A stretch of 64,000 bases of DNA, taken from positions 855,001 through 919,000 of the forward strand of contig NC_092580.1 in the NCBI RefSeq assembly GCF_037975245.1, given 5' to 3'. The stretch comes from Apostichopus japonicus. Taxonomy: Eukaryota; Echinodermata; Holothuroidea; Aspidochirotida; Stichopodidae. Made by a program: the position numbers and the translations under genes. Of this stretch, positions 1 to 11,892 are shown piece by piece. Numbering within the stretch: position 1 is the stretch's first letter; every line of letters begins with the position of its first letter. A model generated the notes under the pieces. The model was not told the DNA's origin, ran no database searches, and saw only the letters and a list, made by a program, of their open reading frames with translations.

Positions 1-1288
1 TGTAACAGAAACTAACAGGGTAGGATGCAGAGATATTTATATATTGAAAGCTTTTATTTAATGCAGTTTGGTGCCTTGAATCAGCAATTGCAGTTTTTAC
101 CTAATTACCCAGCTTATTATAATGTACCCTCATTAAGAATCCGGAGGGGCACAGCCACTATTTCGAGGGAGAGAATTAGAAATTGTCTTTGATTTTCATT
201 GAGATAGCAGGGGCACTACGGCAACTTTGTAGTTTTAGTAGGAAAACAAGGCTATTTACATACACTTGTGAAAAGGCACCAAGGTGCATGGTTTCCAGAG
301 TGAGAAAAAACAGGTAGAATTGACAGAATTTTAAGAGCAACTTTTTTTTCAGTGGTTTTTTGAAAACTGTACATCAAAACCTTAACATTTCCTGCAGCTG
401 CTCAATATTTACTGGCTCTTGGCACAAATTTCGCTGGAGTTTTGGACAATCTTAGAGCCCTGACTTTGATGATAAAGTTGTAGGATGATCAAGAGAGCAC
501 CTAAGGCATTGAAAGGGTTAAAAGGCATACCGCAGTTGTTGCTATCAGTGATGGATGATTTTTAAGCTCATTACCGCAAGAGGTATTTTGCCATCCACCT
601 GCTTCCTGACGTACATATTTTTACATTCATTGAGTGTGTTTGGTTTTTAGCTCATACCAGCATGCTGGTGTGAGCTATTGTTACAGTGCGGCGTCTATCA
701 CTCTATCCGTCAACAATTGGTAAAACCGCTCCCACTCGCACAACGTTTGATGGAATTTCATGAAAATTGGACACAAGGACCATTGGGTATAGGGCCATCA
801 GAGATGGTCCGAAATATGGGGTCAAAGGTCACCTGTGGGCCGTAATGGGCCATTTTGTGGAAATACACAAAACGCTTCTTCTCCTACAGATTCCATGGTA
901 CAATGTTGAGGGTTTGTCACGATAGTACTATGGAAGTTTTACCTTCAGGGTGTTCATGAATTTCAGATCAAAGATCAACTAGGGGTCTTTTGTGTCCCGG
1001 GCCCCGGCCCAATATTTTCAAATTGCTCCTGTTCGTACAGTGTATGGCCAGTGATAGTGAAACTTGGTCACAACGTTCCTCGGGATAGGAGTTACGAGGA
1101 GTGTTTGGAAAATTGAGGTCAAATGTCATTTAGGGGGTCATCGGGGGTCATTCTTTGTAATATTTTCAAATATCTCAATCTCCTCAAGATTTTGATGGAT
1201 CATATTCAAAGTTGAACTGATGATTGTTGGATTGTGTATGAATAAGGTGATGCCTAATAATTTTTGGTCAAAAGTTAATTAATTACAA
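1..1288. other. Non-coding, dispersed-repeat-like sequence
   Basis: No supported exon. From about 655 to 1250 the text is rich in words such as GGTCAAAGGTCA and GGGGTCA, which recur at 3230-3700 and near 10500. I infer an old dispersed repeat family but cannot delimit a unit. Confidence 0.4.
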
Positions 1289-1509
1289 TTAATCCCCATT
1301 GTTTAAAAAAATCTGAGCCTTCACCTTTTGCCAAAGCTCCTTTAATTTGTCTCCCAGTATCTGCAGTGTTTGTTTACATTTGTGGTTAAGCTCTGCAGAG
1401 GCTGTTAGTGGAATTAAAGCAGGACTGGGAGTTGTTATTAACTGTTGAACTGTAAGCGTGAGAGCCCTACAGCCAATCAGCACTTGCCGATTCTTAGAAG
1501 TCTTTGAGC
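1289..1509 (-). CDS. Unrecognised terminal coding exon
   Basis: On the minus strand an acceptor (TACATACCTCAG) is followed by 73 open codons ending in TAA at 1289-1291. The predicted C-terminus is helical and lysine/leucine-rich near its end (LGDKLKELWQKVKAQ), with an ordinary mixed composition and no low complexity. The open frame continues upstream of the acceptor, but that part reads like intron. The exon would be the last of a gene lying to the right on the minus strand; no upstream exon was found because a plus-strand gene begins at 1799. The family is not recognised. A chance open frame cannot be excluded. Confidence 0.4.
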
Positions 1510-1570
1510 CTGAGGTATGTAGGCAGCTATGGCGGGCCATCAGTCTCAATCATTGGAGATCGACTTATAC

Positions 1571-1688
1571 CGATTTAAATCGACATATACCAGTTTCATT
1601 CTACATATCATCGATTTAAATCGACATATACCAGTTTCATTCTACATATCATCGATTTAAATCGACATATACCAGTTTCATTCTACAT
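1571..1688. repeat. 41-bp tandem repeat, three units
   Basis: Units start at 1571, 1612 and 1653. Each contains the palindrome CGATTTAAATCG followed by ACATATACCAGTTTCATTC. Copies are nearly identical, so the array is young. It lies directly upstream of the first exon of the plus-strand gene. Confidence 0.85.
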
Positions 1689-1798
1689 TTTTAAGCTCGA
1701 AAAGGAATGAGCTTCTGCACCATTGGTGCTCTAGTTTCTTCTTTCACCCTCTGTCTGTCTACATTGTTGGTTCTCTTTTCTTTCATCTTCCGCTGCAG

Positions 1799-1930
1799 TT
1801 TATTCTCCCAACAAAAGGTCGCTATAGAAAATTTAGGAGATACGGCTCAGTCCGAGTACAAGCATGGCTCATCTCTGAACACGGAGTCCAGTGGTAGCGA
1901 TAGTTACAGGGACATTTTAACCAGTCATAA
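1799..1930 (+). CDS. Candidate gene A, exon 1 of the visible part
   Basis: A long pyrimidine tract ending CGCTGCAG precedes the exon and GTAAGT follows it. The exon has 132 bases, starts in the middle of a codon and ends after two bases of the next. The open frame from ATG 1707 upstream is the pyrimidine tract of the intron, so I do not take it as a hydrophobic N-terminus. The encoded stretch is polar and rich in Ser, Glu and Asp (SLNTESSGSDSYRDIL). It joins in phase to the exon at 3811. No domain recognised. Confidence 0.5.
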
Positions 1931-2263
1931 GTAAGTTTCACTCTCTAAACATGTTTTATTTTAAGCAAGGTTTTGTCAGCTGGCAACATATTATCTATGT
2001 TTTATTCTTTTGTAAAACAATTCAAAAATAAGAAACTGACTGGGAAAAGTAAATGCAATGTATTGAGACAAGTTATTGGATAATCCCAAACCGAATGTTT
2101 ACTTACCATAAATGTAACTTGTTGAAAGGTAACGCTGTGTCTTGGTAACGATATTTTAAACTATCTCAAGTTGTAAAGGATTGGGAAGGTAAATAGAAGT
2201 CAATTTGGGGTGGGGGTGAGTGGAGGAGGGGTGGGCAGCTAAAAGCTAAAACAAGCTGCTTAA

Positions 2264-2879
2264 AGCAGCATTTTGCGTCCTTTTCTATGATTTTTCTCAA
2301 CCTCACTGATTCCACTTTGCCATAACGACATACATAACTAGCTAATCTATTTATATTTTACTTCAAATGGTGGCATAAAAGTCGAAAAATTTGCAACTTT
2401 CAACTTCGTTGTTCTCCAAGATATTTTCCGTTGGGAACCCAATAAACCTCGCCCATAATATGAATATTTAAACACTACGAACGTCATTGACAGATACGTA
2501 ATATAACACCACGCTTGATTTGTGTACAGTCTATATGGCAGTTGTACCAGGGAGTTGCATAACAACTCCCTGGTACAACCAACGCGAAGTCTTGAATCTA
2601 TTTTTAGCAACGGCTCATAACTAAACCTGCATCTCTGATTGGTTGAATTCAAACTAGTGGGTTTGGCGGAATTGCATGCGATTAATTTTAACTGTAAAAT
2701 TTGTCGAGGACACTCTTCTCATTTATCGACATAAATCGTTAATTACTCGCTAATTAACGCTCTTGGCGGGGTGAAACTTGGATGGTATCTTAGATAGCTG
2801 TTTTATGATTGATACATGTAAAAAAATCGATGCACATGTTAAAAAAGTGGAAAAATGCGACCCAATGCAAAATGCTGCT
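2264..2879. mobile_element. TTAA-flanked MITE with central hairpin
   Basis: Terminal inverted repeats read AGCAGCATTTTGC at the left and GCAAAATGCTGCT at the right. Each end abuts TTAA (2260-2263 and 2880-2883), the target duplication typical of piggyBac and Kolobok superfamilies. Length is 616 bp and no transposase is present, so it is non-autonomous. A perfect hairpin with 17-bp arms and a 5-nt loop lies at 2541-2579, near the middle. Open frames within it are not supported as genes. The superfamily assignment is inference from the TTAA alone. Confidence 0.7.
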
Positions 2880-3080
2880 TTAAACGATATGATTTTTAAA
2901 TTTACACTCTAAACAGTTGACTGTACTGAAAACTGCACAGTGCATTTTAAAGTAGACCACTATCTATTTCTTGCTGTAAAGCAGAACTGTTTGTAACCTT
3001 GTGTTGAGTTTGTTTTGATCTCATCTCCCTTCATGTAATGAATAGGGAGATGAGATATTGTACTTCACTCCACATCAAAA

Positions 3081-3720
3081 ATGTGAGTGAGTGAGTGTGC
3101 GTGTCCGTGTGTGCGTGAGTGAGTGAGCAAAATTAAGTATGTCGCAGACTCCTCCTAGACCTCAAGTCCTGTCGAGTTCAAGCTTGGTGGGTGGGAGCCT
3201 GACCATGTTACAGGTAACTCATGCCTGCGCAATTGATGACGTCAAAGAGGTTGAAGGTCAAGAAATCTAAAAATTAGTTTTTAGCCATTTTCTGCATGCC
3301 AACTTGTTGGACAAAGGCATTAAACCACATTATATGTAGAGAATGAAGAGACAAAGTTTAAAACAAGACAGATTTAGCTGTTTAGGCTTGTAGTTAAGGG
3401 GTCAATTGAGTTAAAGTTAAAATTGGTCTAAATTGTGCAAAAGAGTGTGTCCTAGACTGTTAGTCCGATCAGGTTCAAACTTGGTGGGTAGGTGCCTGAC
3501 CATGTACTGTAAACTTGATCTTTGGTGATTGTCTAAATGTCATAGGTGAAAGGTCAAATACCCAGAAAGTGTAGCCATTTTCTGCTTGTCAGCATGTTGG
3601 AAAAAGTCATTAAACCACAGATATGTTGACTATAATGAGACAAATTTTAAATTAGAACTTATGCAGTTGTTTAGGGTCAAGGTCAAAGTTCATTGTAGAT
3701 CCATTCCATCATAAAAGAGA
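3081..3720. repeat. GTGAGT microsatellite and diverged tandem duplication
   Basis: A GAGT/GTGT microsatellite (about 3081-3127) is followed by two diverged units of roughly 300 bp starting near 3150 and 3448. Shared words include CTTGGTGGGT, GCCTGACCATGT, TTTTCTGC and GGCATTAAACCACA or its variants. No coding potential seen. Confidence 0.6.
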
Positions 3721-3810
3721 TGAGTACCATAGATTGCCATCTTGTCTTATGTTTTAATCTTAATAGATGCTAAGATCCCATAACAAGGGAGTTTATTAGG
3801 CAAGTTTCAG

Positions 3811-3895
3811 GAGAGATATGATTGATAAAGATGGCTACCTTCAAGGTATGCAAGGAATTAAGATGACTAATGAAGCAATCCATGGCAGAATGAAG
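3811..3895 (+). CDS. Candidate gene A, exon 2
   Basis: Acceptor CAAGTTTCAG precedes and GTGAGA follows. The 85-base exon completes the split lysine codon of the exon at 1799 and ends in phase 0. It encodes 28 residues beginning RDMIDKDGYLQ. Phase agreement on both sides supports a real exon chain rather than chance. No family recognised. Confidence 0.5.
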
Positions 3896-4416
3896 GTGAG
3901 ATGACAAAACTATTAATTAATGGATCATTCAACTGTCAATTTGAGTATAGTTTCATTACTTTAATGTATGTTTAATTGCTTTGTTCAAGGACTGTCCTAA
4001 CATGTTAGTGTTTGATATCATGAGATGCAAGGTTAAATTGCGACTAACATGCAACATCATGTAACATGTTGAAAATTTCAAGTTTCATTGCTTACACTAC
4101 ATTTCATGTTTAATAGAATGTTGAGTGAAACTACCCACTGCTGTAGGGGAGGAAACATTTGGTGTTTAATCCACAAGCTCCAGCTCATTCATTGGCGCTT
4201 AAATTTCAACTCCTACCCAGATCCCAACGAAAAGAGTAAGTGACGTCTGCTCTGTAACGCGACAATAGCATAAGAGACGGTGGTATGAACAGACCTTATG
4301 GGGGAAAATTTAACACGTCATTTAACGAAAGTGAAAATACAGTATTCCCCATCTTGGTGGGGTGGAATTCATTTCCCCCGTGGGTTGTATAACAAAAGAG
4401 AAATCTGTAAGCAACG

Positions 4417-4925
4417 ATGATTATTAATGCATCTTTGCGTGATTGATTACTAATCCATCTTTGCGTGATTGATTATTAATCCATATTTGCATGATTGATT
4501 ATTATACAAATATTGAATGGTTATGAGTGCAATAGTGCAAATATTTCATGGGTTGAAAGATGGAATGTTCCATTCAACGGGCGCAGCAGAGTTGAATGGA
4601 ACAAATTACATCTTTCAACGAATGAAATATTTGCACTATTGCACGAATGGAAACCATTCATTATTTGTTTTATACAACATATTATATTAAGACGGGTAAA
4701 ATGCACTCATGCAACCGATTGTTTTGAACAGACAGGTTTCTCTGCTCTCTTACCATTGAAAAAGTGCTACCAAAAAAAGTATAACTCATGGTTCTATTTC
4801 ATAGAGTGGAATAGAGCGGATTTTGCATGCAATCAACAAGCAATTGACCAATCAAATGACCAGACTACAATTAGGTGTTGTATAATAATCCATATTTGCA
4901 TGATTGATTATTAATCCATCTTCTT
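4417..4925. repeat. 26-bp tandem repeats split by a foldback MITE
   Basis: Units like TGATTGATTATTAATCCATC with TTTGC repeat at 4417-4500 and resume at 4880-4920. Between them, from about 4501 to 4880, is an element beginning TATACAA and ending TTGTATA. Its left part (about 4501-4675) is a long hairpin with imperfect arms near 80 bases around the loop GGGCGCAGC. The frames open on both strands here reflect the inverted repeat and are not genes. Mariner-type TA insertion is possible but the exact duplication is ambiguous. Confidence 0.6.
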
Positions 4926-4934
4926 TCTGCTTAG

Positions 4935-5055
4935 ACGTTGAAGGACAGCGTAGTAAAATCAGAGGATTCCGTGAAGAGACTGTTAGCAGAGATCAAGATG
5001 TTAGGTCAAAGGGTCGTTCAGTCTCATAAAGCCATACAGAAGGAGGAAGAGCCAG
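4935..5055 (+). CDS. Candidate gene A, exon 3 (coiled coil)
   Basis: Pyrimidine tract TTCTTTCTGCTTAG precedes and GTACAT follows. The 121-base exon starts in phase 0 and ends with the first base of a codon, which fits the exon at 9190. The encoded 40 residues have hydrophobic residues in heptad-like spacing with many Lys and Glu (VKRLLAEIKMLGQRVVQ), suggesting a coiled coil. The protein is otherwise unrecognised. Confidence 0.55.
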
Positions 5056-5582
5056 GTACATTTTCAAGTTTCTTCCTTTTGGGTTTGGTACGTTGAGAGT
5101 ACAAGATGGATATGATGCTCGCATTGTATAAAATTATTGGTAGCAGTATGCTGGAGACAGTGGGTTGTAGGACTATTGTTTGCGAGCGGGTCACAGATAT
5201 GGTCATGTGCGAAGAAAGTTGGAATGAATTTCAAAACTAACCAATGAGTCGGTCTTGCGTACAAAGATTTACTTCGCCGCTAAATAAACCCGAGCGCGTT
5301 TAACAGGATCATGTCAAGCATAAATCAGGGACGTTTAAATTTGGTGAAAATGTTCTATTTATGGTAGTTCACAAGCGAGAATGTTACCTAACTTATATGG
5401 AATTGATGCCAAGTTTTTGTATTGAATGAGTGCAGTTGTTAAATTTTTTGTCTCCGCCATCCCCACCCCACCCCCGGAAAGAAGTATCCCTAACCATGAT
5501 GGAATATCACTTAGTAATATTCAGTCTTACCGAAGGCGATGGAGTACAACAGAGTTGAGGAGAGTGGAATTTTCCGAAGGTT

Positions 5583-6537
5583 AAAGTGTCACTGTTCCCC
5601 TGACCAACACGGGAATGATGCTAACTTTGTTAATTTAGGCGAGGATAACAGCTAGGTACTTGACTCCATAAAGAACTCTGACATGTGGGTGTATAGAACA
5701 GAAAAATATATTGATACAATTACCGACTGAAACACCCGTTCATATAGAACGCGGACATGTGGGTGTATAGAACAGAAAAATATAGTGATACAATTACCGA
5801 CTGAAACACCCCTTCATGAAATTACACCCTTCATATAAATCACAAATTAGGGAATGATTGAATTATAGCATTAGGAAATTCTAGAAATTAAGAAACTTGA
5901 TCTCTTTTCACATCTTCAAATGACAATTTCAATCCAAAAGTTTGGTAACCTTCAGGTCGCTGTCACTGTTTCACCAGCTCCCGTCTTTTGAGCTACTTTT
6001 TCTTTAGGCCAGCACCCCTTGTCTCTCTTGCTCCGCTGATTGTCGAGAACTGCAGGGTACAAAATATGTTAACTAGTATTTTGTCTAAATACATGCTCTG
6101 GAATTATCCCGAGGGTATTTGTAAGACGAACCCTAACCACAGTGAATCTTCCTGCAGATGTGAATTTCCCTTTGGGATATTGAAAACGCATAACACATAA
6201 CAACATAAATAATTACATAAACCCACCACCAAGTCCTAAATTATCACAAGGCTCCCAATTCTATAATGCCCCCACTAACTGCTCCAATACAACACTTACT
6301 ATATGCATACTATCTCTACCCCTAGGGCAGCTTCAATGGCCAGGATTATTCTAGAACATAATCTCTGTATCTGAAATATCATGCCATACCCCAAGACACA
6401 ATGCTCCTCTCTAAAGTGATCCCTGATTGCATAATCTTGTAACACATATTACTAAGAATTATTGACATATCCCCTAGGCTAGAGCCAAAGTTGCCTAGGT
6501 CGGGATACAAACCCCCACAACAACAGTGACACTTCAA
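5583..6537. repeat. Possible MITE bounded by GTGTCACTGTT repeats
   Basis: AAGTGTCACTGTT at 5583 faces its inverse AACAGTGACACTT near 6524-6537. The left flank is TTAA and the right TCAA, so a TTAA element with one mutated duplication is possible. Inside, a 74-bp direct duplication covers about 5679-5826 (units at 5681 and 5755, both containing ACATGTGGGTGTATAGAACA). No gene supported inside. Confidence 0.35.
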
Positions 6538-6539
6538 TA

Positions 6540-7955
6540 AACAAAATGTCACTGTTCACCTGTCCCCACATGTTCTTAACAAGGATAAATAATGTGACTT
6601 ACTTCACTGGGCTTTGACTTGCTCTCCAGGTACAGACTGGCACCACGATACATCCACACAGAACCGGTTACTGGTCAAATTAACTCAGGTGGTGACAATA
6701 AGTAATATATGTTTTTTTGCATATAAAATGTTGGCCTCGCAGGCTAAGCTTCAAGCATCTCAACAAGCCTGAATACAACTTAGTGCCCTCACAGGGTCTT
6801 ACCACAACAGCAATAATAACCAACACACCACGCCCACAAATGACACAGCCAGTCTTGTACAACTGTACCTTTCAAACCCTGGGAGTCAAGTGAGGAATAT
6901 TCTCCAACTCTGAAATGAATGCATACCATGTACTGCTCAAAACAATACATAACACAAAACAAGACACAAACAAGACAAATATACAGGACACAAAGGGATA
7001 AAGCTACTACCTTCAAGTCAGGTACAATCTAGCTTGTGCCATTCAGAGTCACTCAAGTGATACATAAGGCAATACATAACATAAAGAATACATCAAGTTT
7101 ATGTACTTCGTCCTCAGATTTAGTGTAAAGTATTTTTTTGGGGTGAATATTGTAAGGATAACAAGCTCGTTCCTTTTTTCCTAGAACTGAATAAGTATTC
7201 ACGCAAAGCAAATTGCTCTTTTACCCATCATCAAAGTAGCTGTGCAGTTACTAGTGTATTGGAAACAATATTATACCTGCCATAAGTTTTGCCATATGGT
7301 ACTGTGCATTATTTTTTTTGGGGGGGGGGTTTCCCTTAAATTGTATGCGCATTGTGTCACGTTTGTTTTGACAAATAAGGCTTTGTTCTGTGCAGTGATA
7401 ATCTTTCCCTATAATCCCAGAGATATAAATATAAATATATTTAGAGGAAACTCTTGAAAAAGTTTGTAACAAAATTAACGCCGAGTCAGGTCAGATCTTT
7501 CTGGAAACCCTACACGTAATGAGACTAGGAGAGAATTGGTCTGGGAGGATGGGAGGGGGGGGGGGGCGGGTTTTAGTGGAATATTTAGGAACATTGCAGT
7601 TATTGTGTGTTGTTCTCCATCTCAATTAAAGACCTGTTATTTATGTGTAAATTAACACCTAGTTACTTAGTATTTTGCTGTTTGGATGCAGCCAGGGGTG
7701 GGACCTAGATTCCCCATCTCTTAGATTTTGTCAGTAACCCCACCAAAACACATATCCAGTACCACTAAACCCACTCCGAACTCTGTTGCTCCATTTACCC
7801 GAGCAAATCTTGCTATGAAATTGACTGACTTGCTACACAAATGCAAAGATATTGGGCATTTTTTTTTTCCATTAACAGAAACTCTAGTGTTATCATCAAT
7901 ATAATGATAAACAAAATGGAGAAACTTTCAGCACATGTATTCAAAATAGTAAACA
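6540..7955. other. No supported gene
   Basis: Intron-like AT-rich sequence with poly-G tracts near 7318-7330 and 7554-7566. Short open frames on both strands lack splice signals or recognisable protein character. Confidence 0.5.
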
Positions 7956-7960
7956 CTTAC

Positions 7961-8141
7961 TTATTGCCTCCACTCCACCCTCCAGTTTAATATTCTGGCT
8001 TTGCTTTCTGATTATGTGCAGGTTTGAGATGTAGTACATTTCTCCGTCCGTGTTATTGTCAGATAATGAAATGAGAATAAGAATTAATAAAATTGTAAAA
8101 GAAAGTTTCCTTCCTTGACAGCATGACTTCATATCAGTCAC
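7961..8141 (-). CDS. Possible signal-peptide-bearing first exon
   Basis: On the minus strand ATG at 8141 or 8132 opens a frame with a basic start followed by a hydrophobic run (FTILLILILISL) and then polar sequence, the pattern of a secretion signal or membrane anchor. The frame reaches a strong donor, ATAA then GTAAGT, at 7960. No downstream exon was identified. It lies antisense inside an intron of candidate gene A. Chance hydrophobic ORFs are common in AT-rich DNA, so confidence is low. Confidence 0.25.
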
Positions 8142-9189
8142 TTCTTCAGTATCTACCTAAATGACAAATGTAGGCTGAATTTTAGACACAATAATGTCGT
8201 AGTCCACCAGAACAAGGTTAATTGCTGATCCAGTTCCAAGCTATTTACCGTTAAAATATGCTAAACCTCCGGTATGTTCCTTTAAAGGCTAACTTGATGA
8301 TGTTATCAGCTCTTCTAGAACAGGCTTTAATGTTAATGTTAACCCATTGCTTTACATTCTAATAACTCACTCAACCAAAGCATGTTCCTTAAACTTGATA
8401 TTAAAACAACAACACCCTTGCACCCATTGAAAGAAAATTAGACACCATCTATCCAAAAGTTGACAAATTTGTACTACCACTGTAAACATGTCATTTGAGA
8501 CAGGTAAATATCTTTTTTGTGATTTTGTGCTGGATCTGAGGAACTCAGCTAAATGGTTAAAGTATTAGACTAAATAGTCTTGTCACTCTAAACCGATGAA
8601 CCTCGGCAAATTAATGGGTCGTTCCCTTACAAATTAAAAGTGGCAAAAAAAATCCAGCCTGGCCTAATAACGCTGTTTTTCAACCGTTCACAACAAATTA
8701 ACTGAGGTTTGTTAAGCTTTGTTTCTAAAGTCATCTTTTTTATGAATTTTTCCTTCATGTCTTTTCATTGTAATATAGCTTGTAAATCTATTGCAATCAA
8801 AAAATTTTACATTTTTTTTTACATTTTATAATAATATTCTGTAACTACTGTAGTTGATACAACAATACTAGACATTTCACTAGTAGATGGGTTATAAATA
8901 AAATAAAAAAAATTGACATTTCTGACATTACATAAGTTAGGGAAATCATTAAATGTTCTTAGATCTCTGTCTGTGGCTCTGACTCCCTCCCACCAAGAAA
9001 GTGTTAATCCCCCACCCCCTCCTATCACCCAAAGCAATCCGTTTTTGCCCTTAAAATTATTGGCTATCGTTGACTCATTTGAGTCTTCAAATGTAACATG
9101 CATGATCTACACTTTATGCAGAGTTCTTACGTCTACATGGCTTGTGTATTCCTATCTAGTAATTTTCTTTCATACTCTTTTATCGACAG

Positions 9190-9254
9190 AACCACCTATG
9201 GTGTCCAATATGGAACAGCTCCCAGAGAGACCTCCAGAAGACTTAAATTTGTAA
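9190..9254 (+). CDS. Candidate gene A, exon 4 up to first TAA
   Basis: Acceptor TTTATCGACAG precedes. The first bases AA join the single G left by the exon at 4935 to make a glutamate codon. The frame encodes a proline/glutamate-rich stretch (PPMVSNMEQLPERPPEDL) and meets TAA at 9252. GTAAGAG overlaps that TAA, so it could instead be a splice donor. In the same frame, coding-like acidic sequence continues for about 130 more codons to near 9668, broken only by one more TAA at about 9379. The true end is therefore uncertain: an early stop, a donor site, or a decayed reading frame. Confidence 0.45.
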
Positions 9255-9668
9255 GAGACTTGGGAAGATGACGAAACATCAGACAGAGACAATAAATTGG
9301 AATCCCAAGCCCCTGTAGCCGATTCAGATCCCTACTCTAGTCTCATTATGGACATGAAAGCCTCCATCTTACCTCCGAGTTAAGTACAGTCTAACTTATA
9401 CCAGATCAGGAAAGGCTTACAAGACGATAACCTCCTGAAGGCAGAAGAAGACAGAAAAGTTTGTTCCAATTCTGGTAGCGACGTGCCGAACGCTTCATCA
9501 ATCCAAAATGACAAGCTGATGGAAGTTTCCCCCGAAGGGATTAGAAATGGGACTAAAGTTGAAGAAGAATCGGAAAGTGATTCGATCCAGCTACCAGATA
9601 GTCCTGCCGGTCTCAAACTTTCAGGATCACAAACTTTTGAGCCACCGATGTTGCAGCTTCTTAAAAGA
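9255..9668 (+). pseudogene. In-frame continuation beyond two TAA codons
   Basis: Reading on in the frame of the exon at 9190 gives two open blocks separated by TAA (about 9379). Both are rich in Glu, Asp, Ser and Pro, for example ETWEDDETSDRDNKLE and KVEEESESDSIQLPDSP, unlike the low-complexity chance frames nearby. It ends in a TTATTATTATTATTTG tract that probably belongs to a repeat. Either this is the remainder of a real exon with two nonsense changes or the 3' part of a decayed gene. Confidence 0.35.
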
Positions 9669-9825
9669 TATATTTATTATTATTATTTGTTTCATCACAT
9701 AGTATTACAAGGTGAACAAGACAATATAAGTACAAATAAGTAAAAAATGTGAAAGGAAGTCAACTAAGAAACCCTTTTGGGCTTAATCGAATTGAGTACT
9801 CCCTATCTATATGTATATGTACATG

Positions 9826-9829
9826 TATA

Positions 9830-9877
<48 letters not shown>

Positions 9878-9880
9878 TAT
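9826..9880. repeat. (TA)n microsatellite
   Basis: Near-pure TA dinucleotides with a few ACA/GTA interruptions. Confidence 0.9.
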
Positions 9881-10568
9881 GTATAAACTGTATATATATG
9901 TAAGCTTTTCTACTTCTTTATTTTGTATCACCATGTGTGTAAATATTGAAGCACTAAGATATGCAGTTTTTTTCCTTGAAATAGCAAGAGATATAATAGA
10001 GAACACTGTTATGAAAGCTGTACTTAAAACACTTGAAAAACTGCTCTCCTAAATTTTAAGGAATAGTTTGGCAGAATTTTTTTCTGGGGAACTCTACCTT
10101 TATTTCATGCATAGTCTTGAATACTTCTGCAATACCATAAGACCATCTCTGCCCTGCACCTAAAAATACTGGGTTTTTTATTCTCTCTTGCATGTTTTCA
10201 AAAGTGCCCTTCTCAAGGGTATCATGTTGAAAATTTTCTCATATTTACAGATGGAAATTATGAAGTTATGTCAATTGAGGTCATCAGCGGCCAAAATACA
10301 AAAACCTTGTAGTCTAGTTTAGTGAATATCTGTAGCATCGGTAAAATGTCATAATTAGGTGGTAGGTCCCCCTCACTGAGCATTACACTTTGAGCAGTTC
10401 TGTTAAGAGGTCAAATGTAAATTGGAGTCAACAGCTGCCAAAAGCCTGAAATCCTTGTCGACATCAAAATCAAAGCTGCGATTATCCTCATGCTCAGAAA
10501 TGTACAAGAACTGAATGTTCCATGAAGAGGTCAAAGGTCACTTAGGGTCAAATTCTGACCACCTTGAT

Positions 10569-10900
10569 CAGGCGCGTATCCAGGGGGGGCGCGCGTATCT
10601 AGGGGGGCGTTGGGGGCGTGCGCCCCCCAGGTAAGAAATAGAGGAGAGAAAAAAAGAGAGAAGAAAAAAGGGGAAAGAAGGGGAGGAAGGAAGGGAAAAG
10701 AAAAAGAAGAAATAGAGGAAAAGGAGAAAAGGAGGGAGTAGAAAAAACGGCAAGCAACTGGGAAGAGAAAAAAGAACAGTGACATAATTACAGGGCTGAT
10801 CCCTATTATACACATAGGGTAGCCAGTGACGGATCGATGATTTTGGAAGGGGTGTGCGCCTCACCCTACCCCTTCCACCGACAACTCCATTTTGACGTTT
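10569..10900. repeat. hAT-like termini around a polypurine stretch
   Basis: CAGGCGCGTATCCAGGGGGG at 10569 and CAGTGACGGATCGATG at about 10828 both resemble the CAGNGGCG ends of hAT elements seen elsewhere in this window. Between them is a purine-rich strand (about 10630-10760) on plus, whose complement gives spurious Phe/Ser/Pro frames. No matching right ends or target duplications were found. Confidence 0.3.
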
Positions 10901-10919
10901 TCATATTTCCTCTCTCACT

Positions 10920-11278
<359 letters not shown>

Positions 11279-11299
11279 AATTGTACAATTGTGCTATGA

Positions 11300-11790
11300 A
11301 ACCAACTGTGGCTGGTCTCGAACTCGACCGAGTCGTCGGGAACATGATGCATTTTCAGTATTAGACCAGGATCTATATGCGAACTGCACTAGACATATGT
11401 CCTTCGATGCAACACTGCCATCCAGAGATAAAATGTTATACTCCGACCTGAATGCTAATTGTTACCCTAAACCTCGTACCGTAACTCATACAATGAATCT
11501 AAAAATAAATTCCGCATGTGATTAGAGAATTGAGCACATCTCCTGTGAATATCATGTAGTGCATGGGGGGGGGGGGGGGACAGGCAGACGCACCTATCAC
11601 TTCTTGAGATTGTTGCAATCTGCGTGAAAATGCCCCACCACCCACCCCCACAACCCCTACGCCCCACCCCTCTTATCGCTTCCCAATGGGTTACAAAACT
11701 TAAACAATAACCTTCGCCCGTAGTACTAAAACCTTGACAAAATCCGGCAACACACCACTTCATCGATAGATAACGAGTCTAGTGATCGGG
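11300..11790. other. No supported gene
   Basis: Unique-looking sequence with a poly-G run near 11567-11579 and C-rich text near 11630-11670. Short frames on both strands show no splice or domain evidence. Confidence 0.45.
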
Positions 11791-11797
<7 letters not shown>

Positions 11798-11885
<88 letters not shown>

Positions 11886-11886
11886 T
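11798..11886. repeat. (TA)n and (GA)n microsatellite
   Basis: TA repeat with a GTGTGTA interruption, ending in GAGAGAGA. It abuts the left target duplication of the foldback element. Confidence 0.9.
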
Positions 11887-11892
11887 CGTGCA

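Noticed and set aside
1707-1798. Hydrophobic N-terminus (ATG 1707) as signal anchor of the exon at 1799
   Set aside because: The stretch is a pyrimidine-rich tract ending in CTGCAG, the expected 3' end of an intron.
4495-4914. 139-codon plus frame
   Set aside because: Reads through a long inverted repeat; both strands are open because of the hairpin.
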